Source: Sulfuricella sp. (GTDB taxonomy: Bacteria > Pseudomonadota > Gammaproteobacteria > Burkholderiales > Sulfuricellaceae). Taken from it: 64,000 nucleotides of DNA. A program made the position numbers and the translations under genes. The notes beneath the pieces were generated by a model. It did not search any database and had not been told where the DNA came from. It worked only from the letters and a program-made list of their open reading frames with translations. The stretch spans positions 434,001 through 498,000 of the forward strand of contig JBAZID010000001.1 in assembly GCA_041651995.1 (NCBI GenBank). The letters run 5' to 3'. How positions within the stretch are numbered: the stretch's first letter is position 1; every line of letters begins with the position of its first letter. Below are positions 33,528 through 41,014 of this stretch, one piece after another.

Positions 33528-34439
33528 ATGAAACTCTCACTCGGCCCCCTCCTCTACTACTGGGACAGCGAAAAAGTAAACGCCTTTTACGACGCAGTGG
33601 CGCATTCTCCAGTGGACATCGTCTACCTTGGCGAAACGGTGTGTTCGCGCCGCCATCTTCTGCGGCTGGATGACTGGCTTGAAGTGGCAAAAAAACTCAG
33701 CGATGCAGGCAAGGAAGTGGTGCTCTCCACCCAGACCCTGATCGAATCTGAATCCGACCTCAAAACCCTGCGCAAAATTACCGGCAACGTCAATTTCAGG
33801 GTCGAGGCCAACGACATGGGCGCGGTGCGCCTGCTGGCGAACCGGGTGCCCTTCGTGGCCGGTCCCACCCTGAACATCTACAACCCGCAAACTCTTCAGC
33901 TACTGGCCGGGATGGGCGCCATGCGCTGGGTCATGCCGGTGGAGATGTCCAGATCGGCACTGGAGGCGATGCGGCAAAGCTGTCCAGACGGCGTGGAAAC
34001 CGAAACCTTCGCCTATGGACGACTACCGCTGGCATTCTCGGCGCGCTGTTTCACCGCACGCCACCACAATCTGCAGAAGGACGACTGCCAGTTCCGCTGC
34101 CTCGATTATGAAAACGGCCTCACCCTCAAAACCCGCGAAGGCCAGCCATTTCTCACGCTCAATGGCATCCAGACGATGTCTGCACGAGTTTACAATTTGC
34201 TGGGCGAGTTTGAAGAAATGCGCACCACTGGCGTGGACGTGGTGCGTATCAGCCCACAGGCGTACCACACCGAAAAAATCCTGCATCTGTTCCGCGAAAC
34301 GCTGGAACAGCGCATCCCGCCCAGCCTGGCATTGCTCCAGATGGAAAAACTGATGCCCGAACTGCCCTGCAACGGCTACTGGCACGGCAAACCCGGCCTG
34401 GATTTCATCCCTCAACCCGCTCTCGCAAGAAGCGCCTGA
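33528..34439 (+). CDS. ubiV: UbiV, partner of UbiU
   Basis: A 303-residue U32-family protein, the UbiU partner in oxygen-independent ubiquinone synthesis. It starts MKLSLGPLLYYWDSEKVNAFYDAV, and cluster cysteines occur in GETVCSRRHLLRLDDW and in ARCFTARHHNLQKDDCQFRCLDYENG, the four-Cys pattern of UbiV. The ATG is 4 bases after the ubiU stop. Genes for UbiUVT are found in denitrifying and facultative proteobacteria, so their place beside nir/nap genes fits. Confidence 0.93.
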   Translation: MKLSLGPLLYYWDSEKVNAFYDAVAHSPVDIVYLGETVCSRRHLLRLDDWLEVAKKLSDAGKEVVLSTQTLIESESDLKTLRKITGNVNFRVEANDMGAVRLLANRVPFVAGPTLNIYNPQTLQLLAGMGAMRWVMPVEMSRSALEAMRQSCPDGVETETFAYGRLPLAFSARCFTARHHNLQKDDCQFRCLDYENGLTLKTREGQPFLTLNGIQTMSARVYNLLGEFEEMRTTGVDVVRISPQAYHTEKILHLFRETLEQRIPPSLALLQMEKLMPELPCNGYWHGKPGLDFIPQPALARSA

Positions 34440-34449
34440 AAGGAACACC

Positions 34450-34911
34450 ATGCGTCCATTCTTCATTCCCCAGCCAATCAGCAACTTGCTTTCCAAGCTG
34501 CCGCAATATCCCCATTCACTGATTTTTTGCCGTGCAATGAATCTGGCGCTGGGTGCAAAACTTCATGACCCGGTCTGGCAACCGCTGCATGGGAAACAGG
34601 TCAGCGTCCGGGTGCGGGATGCGGGCATCACCTTCCATTTCACCTTCAACCCGCATGGCATCTCCGCCCGTCACCCCGCGCAGGCCGACCTGTCCATCAG
34701 CGCCAGCGCTCAGGATTTCATGCTGCTGGCGCTGCGCAAGGAAGATCCGGATACCCTGTTTTTCTCCCGCAGACTGGTGATGGAAGGCGATACCGAACTG
34801 GGACTGCTGGTAAAAAACACGCTGGACAGCCTGGAACTGCCACCGCTGGACTTCAGCAGCCTCCTGCCCGCGCACCTGTTCGGAAAGCTCAGGACCCGCC
34901 TGCTGGCGTAA
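34450..34911 (+). CDS. ubiT: UbiT, SCP2-domain lipid-binding protein
   Basis: A 153-residue SCP2-domain protein. UbiT replaces UbiJ as the lipid-binding accessory factor for ubiquinone synthesis under anoxia. The domain reads LIFCRAMNLALGAKLHDPVWQPLHGKQVSVRVRDAGITFHFTFNPHGISA...ADLSISASAQDFMLLALRKEDPDTLFFSRRLVMEGDTELGLLVKNTLDSLE, with the conserved DTLFFSR-L-x-x-EGDTELGL stretch of UbiT/UbiJ-like proteins. GAAAGGAACACC precedes the start, 10 bases after ubiV. Confidence 0.92.
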   Translation: MRPFFIPQPISNLLSKLPQYPHSLIFCRAMNLALGAKLHDPVWQPLHGKQVSVRVRDAGITFHFTFNPHGISARHPAQADLSISASAQDFMLLALRKEDPDTLFFSRRLVMEGDTELGLLVKNTLDSLELPPLDFSSLLPAHLFGKLRTRLLA

Positions 34912-34943
34912 AACACCCCGCCACCACCTGTAGTGTTTTTGAT

Positions 34944-34973
34944 TTACAAGTAACCACAATATGTTGTTATAAT
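34944..34973 (+). promoter_or_regulatory. candidate sigma-70 promoter of the PilZ gene
   Basis: TTACAA (34944-34949) and TATAAT (34968-34973) are 18 bases apart, about 37 bases ahead of the PilZ ATG. The TATAAT is a perfect -10 hexamer. GTGAGGAGG serves as the ribosome-binding site. Confidence 0.5.
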
Positions 34974-35009
34974 CTTCCTCACAATTAGAAATAACGTGAG
35001 GAGGATTCA

Positions 35010-35408
35010 ATGCCGTTCGCCAAAGCCTACCAGCAGAATAATCAATCCGAAGCACACCGCCCGCATCAAGTTCATCTTCGCGTTATCAATGGCGGCCAGC
35101 GCATCAACGAACCACGCGGGGAGTTGCGCTGCTCCCGCCGCATCCCCATGGAATGCTACGTCAAGGTCAGAATGACGGAAAGTGGCGAGGTTTTCTATGC
35201 CATGAGCAAGGATCTGAGCGTGGATGGCGTCGCGTTCACCGCCCATTACGTGCCTCGCTATGGCGAGCTGATGGAAATCCAGTTGCAGTCACCGCTCGGC
35301 TCCAGCGTCAAACCCTTCAAGGCGCTGGTTCAGGTGCGCCGCTGCAGCCAGAAGGGCGACCACAAGGGTTACGAGATCGGGGCGGCGATCATTAAAGTAC
35401 GCCAGTAA
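35010..35408 (+). CDS. PilZ-domain c-di-GMP-binding protein
   Basis: A 132-residue protein with a single PilZ domain. The c-di-GMP motif RxxxR is seen in LRCSRRIPMECYVKV and the second motif (D/N)xSxxG in SKDLSVDGVAF. The rest (PRYGELMEIQLQSPLGSSVKPFKALVQVRRCSQKGDHKGYEIGAAIIKV) matches the domain strands. The 40-residue N-terminal part is polar, probably flexible. The target is unknown. A diguanylate cyclase gene lies 17 kb downstream but is not linked by operon. Confidence 0.9.
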   Translation: MPFAKAYQQNNQSEAHRPHQVHLRVINGGQRINEPRGELRCSRRIPMECYVKVRMTESGEVFYAMSKDLSVDGVAFTAHYVPRYGELMEIQLQSPLGSSVKPFKALVQVRRCSQKGDHKGYEIGAAIIKVRQ

Positions 35409-35444
35409 TTTATTGATGTCATTGCCCCAGAAAGGGATACCGAT

Positions 35445-35583
35445 CCACTACGAGCTAAAGCTCATGTGGAATCGTATACGAGAAGCGTAGCGACGAAGCA
35501 ATCTGTTTCATGCCGCCCAGGGAAAACAGGATTGCTTCGCTGACCGCCACGCTCCGCTCGCGGCTTCGGCTCGCAATGACGGG
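35445..35583. repeat. dispersed palindromic repeat between pilZ and nirN
   Basis: A hairpin ATCCACTACGAGCT/AGCTCATGTGGAAT (35445-35474) is followed by GCGACGAAGCAATCTGTTT (35491-35509) and its partner AAAACAGGATTGCTTCGC (35523-35540), and a tail ending CGGCTCGCAATGACGGG. It fills the gap between two convergent genes and may help end transcription (inference). GAAGCAATC/GATTGCTTC repeats of this style occur widely in bacterial genomes. Confidence 0.65.
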
Positions 35584-37158
35584 CTAGTGGCTGGTTCCGG
35601 CAGAGCGGGTAGTCTTGTTGTAGACGTTATACTTGCCCGATGGTTTTTTCATCGGGATACGCTTCACTTCCTTCAGCGTCGCGGTATCGTAAATCACCAG
35701 CGCGCCATCCATTTCCCAGACGCTTACCAGTGCATATTTTCCATCGCGGGAGAATTCCACATGGGCTGCCGTCTTGCCCGGCTCTGGCCGCAGGATATGC
35801 GCGACTTCCAGAGTTTTCTTGTCGATCAGGTGCATCACGTCGTTGCTCGCCGGATTGCCGGTGGCAAATCCGTCCGTCCAGGCATAAGGCGTATTTTCAT
35901 GACTGCGCATGAAAAAACCCGGCCCCAGCGTCTTGATCTCTTTGATTGTCTTCCAGCTTTGCATATCGATTACGCTTACCACGCCGTCTTTCATGTTGGG
36001 TGTGGCCATCACCAGCCGTCCCTGATATTCCCAGGTAATGCCTGAACCGAGATGCGGCATGCCGGGCAGATCCAGTTGCGCCAGTTTTTTCCCGGTATCG
36101 AGATCGATGACCTGCCCTTTGTGGCTGTCGCGTGCGGTACCAATCAGCAGTTTGTAGCTCTGATCGAAAAAGAAATCATCGAGGTAATCATCCACCGCGA
36201 TGCGGCGGATCGGAAAATCCTTCTCGCCATAGGCAATCTCCCACACCTCGCGCGTGTCTTTCAGCGCCGCCACAAAACTGCCGCGCGGCTCGGCCTGATA
36301 CACGGCGGATACCCGTGAACTCTTTCCATCCAGCCCCTGGGCCGGAATCACCTTGAGCAGCGTGAGGTTTTCAGCATCCAGCAGCACCAGGCTGTGCGGC
36401 AAGTAATTGCCCACCAGCACCGTCTTGCCGTCGCCGGATACCGCCAGATTGCGGGTATTGATGCCGGCCCGCACTTCCGCCACGGTTTTCATATGGTAGA
36501 TATCGAACTTGCTCACCCAGCCATCGCGCGAGGCGAAATAGACGAAACGCCCATCGGGAGAAAACTTTGGTCCGCCATGCAAGGCAAAGCGGGTAGCAAA
36601 GCGGTGAATCGGCTCCAGCTTGTCGCCATCAAGAATGGTGGCGTGATGGTCGCCCAGTTCCACCACCACGAACAGGTTGAGCGGGTCGGCGCTGAATATC
36701 GGCTTGTCCGCCAGACTACCCGCAGGCACATGCTGAATATGGGAAGTAATGATTTCATTTTCGCCCCACACCGGCATCTGCGGCAGCTTGCTGTAGATCA
36801 GCCCTGTCAGCGCCTCAATTTCTTCCTTGCCCAGCTTGTCGCCAAACCCAGCCATCTGGCTAGCAGCGCGGCCTTGGGCGATAGTTTTGACCGCCTCCGG
36901 GCGGCGCAAGCGTGCCAGATTTTCCGGCAACAGCGCCGGACCGATACCGCCCAGGCGGTCTGCGCCGTGGCAGGAAGCGCAATGCTCGGTGTAGAGCTGA
37001 TTCACATCCGGCGCGGCCTGGGCTTTGAAGGGCAAGGCAAAAGGCAAAAAGCAAAAAGCAAAAAGCAAAAATCGCCGCGCAGCGGCCCCGCCCTTTTGCC
37101 TTTCCATTTTTGCCCTTTGCCTTTTGCCTTCCATATCACCTTCCCTGTTAGTTTTCAT
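35584..37158 (-). CDS. nirN: NirN, dihydro-heme d1 dehydrogenase
   Basis: A 524-residue NirS-like protein: cytochrome c domain (heme site CASCHG, YTEHCASCHGADRLGGIGPALLPENL) followed by an eight-bladed d1 propeller (ISADPLNLFVVVELGDHHATILDG...SGKYNVYNKTTRSAG). NirN performs the last oxidation that yields heme d1 for NirS. A cytochrome domain separates it from NirF. ATG 37158 overlaps the nirJ stop region (TGAGATG). The N-terminal 55 residues are unusual: MKTNREGDMEGKRQRAKMERQKGGAAARR and then LLFAFCFLPFALPF, the last being the signal-peptide core, are encoded by a dispersed repeat (37029-37130). Confidence 0.9.
   Translation of the reverse strand: MKTNREGDMEGKRQRAKMERQKGGAAARRFLLFAFCFLPFALPFKAQAAPDVNQLYTEHCASCHGADRLGGIGPALLPENLARLRRPEAVKTIAQGRAASQMAGFGDKLGKEEIEALTGLIYSKLPQMPVWGENEIITSHIQHVPAGSLADKPIFSADPLNLFVVVELGDHHATILDGDKLEPIHRFATRFALHGGPKFSPDGRFVYFASRDGWVSKFDIYHMKTVAEVRAGINTRNLAVSGDGKTVLVGNYLPHSLVLLDAENLTLLKVIPAQGLDGKSSRVSAVYQAEPRGSFVAALKDTREVWEIAYGEKDFPIRRIAVDDYLDDFFFDQSYKLLIGTARDSHKGQVIDLDTGKKLAQLDLPGMPHLGSGITWEYQGRLVMATPNMKDGVVSVIDMQSWKTIKEIKTLGPGFFMRSHENTPYAWTDGFATGNPASNDVMHLIDKKTLEVAHILRPEPGKTAAHVEFSRDGKYALVSVWEMDGALVIYDTATLKEVKRIPMKKPSGKYNVYNKTTRSAGTSH
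37029..37130. repeat. dispersed repeat forming the nirN signal-peptide region
   Basis: AAGGGCAAGGCAAAAGGCAA plus GCAAAAAGC units on the left pair with CCCTTTGCCTTTTGCCTT on the right. The repeat is A- and T-rich in units of GCAAAAA/TTTTTGC, quite unlike the rest of the gene, and is translated in frame on the minus strand as the basic and hydrophobic parts of the leader. Confidence 0.7.
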
Positions 37159-37159
37159 C

Positions 37160-38299
37160 TCAAACCCCAATCTCCTCATCATCCAGATAACAGGCCGGGT
37201 CTTCCGCCCACGGGTCGCCCGTTGTCTGCCATGCCCGCACCCTCGTATTTCCACCGCAGATTGCGAAGTAGGCGCATGCTCCGCAACGGCCGCTCACGGT
37301 TCTCGGCTGCGCCTTGAGCCCGGCCATGATGGGGTCCGAGGTGTCTGCCCAGATATCCGAAAAAGAGCGCTCGTGCACATTGCCCAGATTGTAGTTCCAC
37401 CACATGGTATCGGGATGAACATTGCCCAGGTTGTCGATATTGGCCACGTTCACCCCGGATGAGTTGCCTCCCCACTGCTCAAGCCTGGCGCGAATGTGGC
37501 TCTCCAGATGCGGGAAGTTTTTCCTCACCCACAATAGCAGATACACGCCATCGGCATCGTTGTTGCCGGTGACAAATTCCTTCGGCCTGCCCGCCTGCTG
37601 GTCACGCCAGCAAGTATCGAGGAGCAGGTCCATGGCCTGCCGGGTTGTCTGGTGAAAGGCATCGTCCTTGCGGTTCTTGTTGCCGCGCCCGGCGTAGTTG
37701 AGGTGGGAGAGATAAAATTTATCCAGCCCCTCGTCTTCCATCAGTTGCAACAACGCCGGCAAATCGTGCGCATTGTCCTCGGTCAAGGTGAAACGAATGC
37801 CGACCTTGATGCCGCGTTGCTTGCACAGGCGGATGCCGTGCATAGACTTCTCGAACGCCCCATCCATGCGGCGGAATTTATCGTGCGTAGCCTGAATGCC
37901 GTCCAGGCTGACGCCGACATAATCGAAACCGATAGCAGCGATTTGCTCAATATTGCTCTCGTCGATCAGCGTGCCGTTGGATGAAAGCCCGACATAAAAG
38001 CCCATCTCCCTGGCACGGCGGGATACCTCGAAAATATCTGCTCGCAGCAAGGGTTCGCCACCCGAAAGAATCAGCACGGGCACATGAAAGCGCTTGAGGT
38101 CGTCCATCACGCCAAACACTTCCTGCGTGGACAACTCGCCGGGAAAATCCTTATCAGCCGAAATTGAGTAGCAATGCTTGCAGGTAAGGTTGCAGCGGCG
38201 GATCAGATTCCAGATCACCACCGGGCCGGGCGGATTGCGCTTGGGCCCGAGCGGGGTAGGTTGAGCGATTTCCTGCATAAACTGGGAAATGCGAAACAT
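37160..38299 (-). CDS. nirJ: NirJ, radical SAM heme d1 biosynthesis protein
   Basis: A 379-residue radical SAM/SPASM protein that removes propionate groups from the isobacteriochlorin precursor of heme d1. Motifs are CNLTCKHCYS (radical SAM cluster), LILSGGEPLLR, YVGVSLDG and the SPASM-like C-terminal cysteines in GRCGACAYFAICGGNTRVRA...DPACYL. It is preceded by its own FNR-type box and by a repeat element, so nirJ-nirN form a unit separate from the nirS operon. nirN begins right at its stop. Confidence 0.95.
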   Translation of the reverse strand: MFRISQFMQEIAQPTPLGPKRNPPGPVVIWNLIRRCNLTCKHCYSISADKDFPGELSTQEVFGVMDDLKRFHVPVLILSGGEPLLRADIFEVSRRAREMGFYVGLSSNGTLIDESNIEQIAAIGFDYVGVSLDGIQATHDKFRRMDGAFEKSMHGIRLCKQRGIKVGIRFTLTEDNAHDLPALLQLMEDEGLDKFYLSHLNYAGRGNKNRKDDAFHQTTRQAMDLLLDTCWRDQQAGRPKEFVTGNNDADGVYLLLWVRKNFPHLESHIRARLEQWGGNSSGVNVANIDNLGNVHPDTMWWNYNLGNVHERSFSDIWADTSDPIMAGLKAQPRTVSGRCGACAYFAICGGNTRVRAWQTTGDPWAEDPACYLDDEEIGV

Positions 38300-38336
38300 G
38301 AAACACTCCGGAGTCTCGGAAAAAAATATTGGGACG

Positions 38337-38378
38337 AATGTACCCGGCCCAATTCGCGCCGGAAATGATTTAGATCAA
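38337..38378 (-). promoter_or_regulatory. FNR/DNR-type promoter of nirJ
   Basis: On the minus strand TTGATCTAAATCAT (38378-38365) matches TTGAT-N4-ATCAA with one mismatch at the last base. TACATT (38342-38337) lies at class II spacing as a candidate -10. nirJ starts at 38299. Confidence 0.65.
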
Positions 38379-38401
38379 AGGCACCCGGATTTTGCAAAAA
38401 A

Positions 38402-38529
38402 CTAGCGCCATGTAACACCTTAACCCCCCCTCAGCCCCCCCTTGCCAGGGGGAAGCCTTTAAGCCTCCCCTGACAAGGGGAGGTTTGGAGGGGTTGGTTT
38501 GCGAAGATTCATGTGTTACATGGTACTAG
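38402..38529. repeat. 128-bp MITE-like element with terminal inverted repeats
   Basis: The ends CTAGCGCCATGTAACAC (38402-38418) and GTGTTACATGGTACTAG (38513-38529) are inverted repeats matching at 15 of 17 bases. The interior contains C-run/G-run hairpins (CCCCCCCTTGCCAGGGGG, CCTCCCCTGACAAGGGGAGG) of the style found in the restriction-modification gene. The right end covers the stop codon of the hemerythrin gene (38526-38528). Confidence 0.75.
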
Positions 38530-39071
38530 CGATAATCCTGCTGCGGCAGGTAGAGCGGGTAGAGACTGTTTTCCTCGGTCTCGATGCGCTTGGTCAGCAC
38601 CTTGCCAATCCCTCCCACCTCCTGCTGGAAGCTCTGCCACATCCTCCCGTCCCATTCGCCCTCGGCGGTGTATTTGTGCAGGAAATCAGCCACCGCTTTA
38701 CCGATGTGCTGCATTTCCCTGCGGAATTCGTGCATGATCGCGGCATTCTCGGCATCGCCTTCCAGGCTGTGCTGAAGGTAGACGTAGAAACGTACATTTT
38801 CCTTGAGCAGGTGGCCACGCAGGGCATCACCGAATTCGCCCAGCTTTTCCTTGGTACGGATCATGTTTTTCTGCTCCATCGCGGCGGTAATTTCGCCAAA
38901 GATTCCAAGCAACATGTGATGATCCGATACCAGATTGGGCACCAGATTGGGGTCATAATGCAACTGAGTTCCGGCTGCAACCCCGGATTCGGCAGGTGTT
39001 GCAGTCTTTACTGGCTCCCTTGCCACTTCCTGTGTCGCCGGTTTTTTTCTTTTCCACAAGAACTCGAACAT
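38526..39071 (-). CDS. hemerythrin-like (HHE) protein in the nir cluster
   Basis: A 181-residue cytoplasmic protein. After a basic, proline-containing N-terminus comes a four-helix hemerythrin fold with candidate di-iron ligands in LVSDHHMLLGIFGEI, LRGHLLKENVRFYVYL, IMHEFRREMQHIG and RIETEENSLYPLY. Bacterial hemerythrins bind O2 or NO, and YtfE-type ones repair iron centres after nitrosative stress. Its place between nirH and nirJ suggests handling of NO or protection of iron enzymes (inference). ATG 39071 has GGAGG ahead of it. The stop codon lies in a MITE-like terminal repeat. Confidence 0.85.
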   Translation of the reverse strand: MFEFLWKRKKPATQEVAREPVKTATPAESGVAAGTQLHYDPNLVPNLVSDHHMLLGIFGEITAAMEQKNMIRTKEKLGEFGDALRGHLLKENVRFYVYLQHSLEGDAENAAIMHEFRREMQHIGKAVADFLHKYTAEGEWDGRMWQSFQQEVGGIGKVLTKRIETEENSLYPLYLPQQDYR

Positions 39072-39095
39072 AAAGCCTCCAGTTATCAACAACAA

Positions 39096-39590
39096 TCAGA
39101 TTATCCGCAAACCTGTTTTTTTTAATATCTTCGTACTGTAAAGAATTTCGTGCCCATGGCAAGCATTCCCCAGCATTTCTTCAATCTGCCTCGCCTTTGA
39201 CTCCACTTCGGCCCGATCATGGCCATGCACCATGGCGAACAGGTTGTAGGGCCAGTCCGGCAGATAACGCGGGCGCTGGTAACAGTGGCTAACGGATTCG
39301 AGTTGGCCGATGCGCTCGCCCAGTTCGTCGATCTGTTCGCCGTCCACGTCCCACACCGTCATGCCGTTGGCACTGTAACCCAGTGCGTAATGATTGGGTA
39401 CTGCGGCAATGCGGCGTATCACGCCGCTTTCCAGCATGAGCCGCATACGCTGCATCACCATTTCCGGCGTGCTTCCGACTTGTTCCGCCACCGCATGATA
39501 TGGCTGCGGCACCAGCGGCAGGCCGTCCTGGGTGGCAAGAATGATCAGCCGGTCAAGTTGTTCAAGCCGCGGGGTTTCAGGTGACATCAA
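39096..39590 (-). CDS. nirH: NirH, siroheme decarboxylase subunit
   Basis: A 164-residue AsnC/Lrp-like protein: an N-terminal winged helix (LEQLDRLIILATQDGLPLVPQPYHAVAEQVGSTPEMVMQRMRLMLESGVIRRIAAVPNHY) and a ligand-binding alpha/beta domain (GMTVWDVD...YQRPRYLPDWPYNLFAMVHGHDRAEV). NirD, L, G and H together decarboxylate siroheme to didecarboxysiroheme on the way to heme d1. YQRPR-x3-WPYNLF-MVHG resembles the NirH/NirL half. It lies 24 bases upstream of the hemerythrin start. Confidence 0.9.
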   Translation of the reverse strand: MMSPETPRLEQLDRLIILATQDGLPLVPQPYHAVAEQVGSTPEMVMQRMRLMLESGVIRRIAAVPNHYALGYSANGMTVWDVDGEQIDELGERIGQLESVSHCYQRPRYLPDWPYNLFAMVHGHDRAEVESKARQIEEMLGNACHGHEILYSTKILKKTGLRII

Positions 39591-39593
39591 GGC

Positions 39594-40475
39594 CTACTTT
39601 GCCTCCATTTTTTCGAACAGCAAGGTGATTCTGTCCATCGCATCAAGCAGGCGCTCGCTTGTGGTTGCAACCGTAGTGGCCTGCATGGCTTTGTCACTGC
39701 CGCCATTACCCAGCGCGGTTTCGAAAAACATCCATTGCTGGCGCGCCAATTCCAGTTCACCCCGGATTGCCTGCGATGTGCCAGGTGCGCTGGAGAGCGC
39801 CTTCAAGCCGGTAGTGAATTCTCCGCGCGCCTTGCCTAGTTCAGCGGTTTCATTGGCAGACGCCACCCCCCAGTTGATCGCCTGGTAAAGTTTTGCCATG
39901 CGCTGGGACAGCATGCGCTGACGGCCAGCAACACCGACCAGAGGACCGCTCTCGGACTTTGAAAGGCTGACCAAATGGAGTGTACCTTCATGTGAAAGCT
40001 GCAATACAGCATCGCTGATCTCCATCACCTTTTTTGCGCCTTCTCGACCGGGGGCAATGCCGATCAGCACATCCTTGTAGGTGAGCCACGTTTTTTCCAG
40101 TTTGGCATAAGTGTTCCTGGTTTCGGGGGTCGGGGCATAATTCTTCAACTCAACCAGTTGTTGGTCAAATAGCGCGACCGAGCTTTCCAATATTTTCGTG
40201 GAGCGCTGGGTATCTATCTTCTGGCCGATCTGCAGGTATGCCTTGGCCATACGCTGTGACAGCATGCGCTGGCGGCCAGCCTTGTTGATCGCCGAGTTGA
40301 TGTCATTAATCTCCGCCATCGCAGAATTGTTGGCGCTGCTTAACAGAATCACCAGGCACGCAAAAAGAAGAGTTGCCAGAAACTTCCTGATTGGCGCCTC
40401 CTTTCTTCCCGCCTTTTTCTTTTCGGAACAGACAATTTGATATGGAAAAACTTGCGAAAACCGGCACGTCATCAT
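39594..40475 (-). CDS. exported protein with two PilJ/NarX-like sensory modules
   Basis: About 293 codons in the frame. A signal peptide (RKFLATLLFACLVILLSSANNSAMA) is followed by two copies of a four-helix PilJ-type module, each opening with AGRQRMLSQRMAK (INKAGRQRMLSQRMAKAYLQIG and VGVAGRQRMLSQRMAKLYQAIN). That block resembles the P-box of NarX-type nitrate sensors. No transmembrane output, kinase or methyl-accepting domain follows, so it is a free or anchored periplasmic protein. It is embedded between nirG and nirH, which points to binding of nitrate, nitrite or a related ligand (inference). ATG 40475 is the standard start; an ideal AAGGAGG stands ahead of ATC 40391 just before the signal peptide. 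Confidence 0.75.
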   Translation of the reverse strand: MMTCRFSQVFPYQIVCSEKKKAGRKEAPIRKFLATLLFACLVILLSSANNSAMAEINDINSAINKAGRQRMLSQRMAKAYLQIGQKIDTQRSTKILESSVALFDQQLVELKNYAPTPETRNTYAKLEKTWLTYKDVLIGIAPGREGAKKVMEISDAVLQLSHEGTLHLVSLSKSESGPLVGVAGRQRMLSQRMAKLYQAINWGVASANETAELGKARGEFTTGLKALSSAPGTSQAIRGELELARQQWMFFETALGNGGSDKAMQATTVATTSERLLDAMDRITLLFEKMEAK

Positions 40476-40498
40476 GGAATCCCCTATTTCGTTATCAG

Positions 40499-40521
40499 CG
40501 TTTCCACTATGTGGACAAACG
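40499..40521 (-). other. hairpin between nirG and the PilJ-type gene
   Basis: CGTTT-CCAC-TAT-GTGG-(A)CAAACG folds into a near-perfect stem-loop in the 86-base gap. No T-run; it may be a processing site or weak attenuator. Confidence 0.4.
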
Positions 40522-40561
40522 CGTCCATTTTATGGGAACTTTCCCGGAGAATCCATCATGA

Positions 40562-41014
40562 TCAGACGTATAACTTCAATTCAACGAAATATTCCTTGAT
40601 TTTCGGCATGTTGTAGACGGGATAACCGCTTTCGCGCTCTATCGAGGCAATGGCCTCCTGCTGGCCCTGCGGAGTTTCCGTGGCGAGCACGAACCACATG
40701 TTGAGCGCATGATCGCGGGCATAGTTGTGAGCCACCTCTGGCATCCGATTGACTACCCCGGCTACCCGCTCAAAATCCCCCGGGGGAATTTTCATTGCCG
40801 CCAGACTCAACCCGCCACCCATGCGCTCAGCGTGGTACATCGGGCCGAAGCGAGTGAGCACCCGCTCCTGCAAAAGACGTCCCAGCCGGCCAAGCAGATC
40901 CTGCTCGTCAATGCCCAATTCCCTGGCTATTGCAGCATAAGGGCGTTCACAAACGGGGAAGCCATCCTGCAGGCGATTGACGATGGCACGGTCAAGCGCA
41001 TCCAGTCCGGTCAT
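40562..41014 (-). CDS. nirG: NirG, siroheme decarboxylase subunit
   Basis: A 150-residue AsnC/Lrp-like protein: MTGLDALDRAIVNRLQDGFPVCERPYAAIARELGIDEQDLLGRLGRLLQERVLTRFGPMYHAERMGGGLSLAAMKIP and NYARDHALNMWFVLATE. The HNY-like motif and MWFV block are typical of the NirD/NirG half of the siroheme decarboxylase complex. The ATG at 41014 lies in an ATGA overlap with the nirDL stop; the longer frame to 41044 is not supported. Together with NirDL and NirH it completes the set. Confidence 0.9.
   Translation of the reverse strand: MTGLDALDRAIVNRLQDGFPVCERPYAAIARELGIDEQDLLGRLGRLLQERVLTRFGPMYHAERMGGGLSLAAMKIPPGDFERVAGVVNRMPEVAHNYARDHALNMWFVLATETPQGQQEAIASIERESGYPVYNMPKIKEYFVELKLYV

Noticed and set aside
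37025..37130. Sequencing or assembly error at the nirN 5' end
   Set aside because: The frame is open through the repeat, the ATG is coupled to nirJ and the product has a usable signal core, so a real inserted repeat explains it better; long-read confirmation would still be useful.
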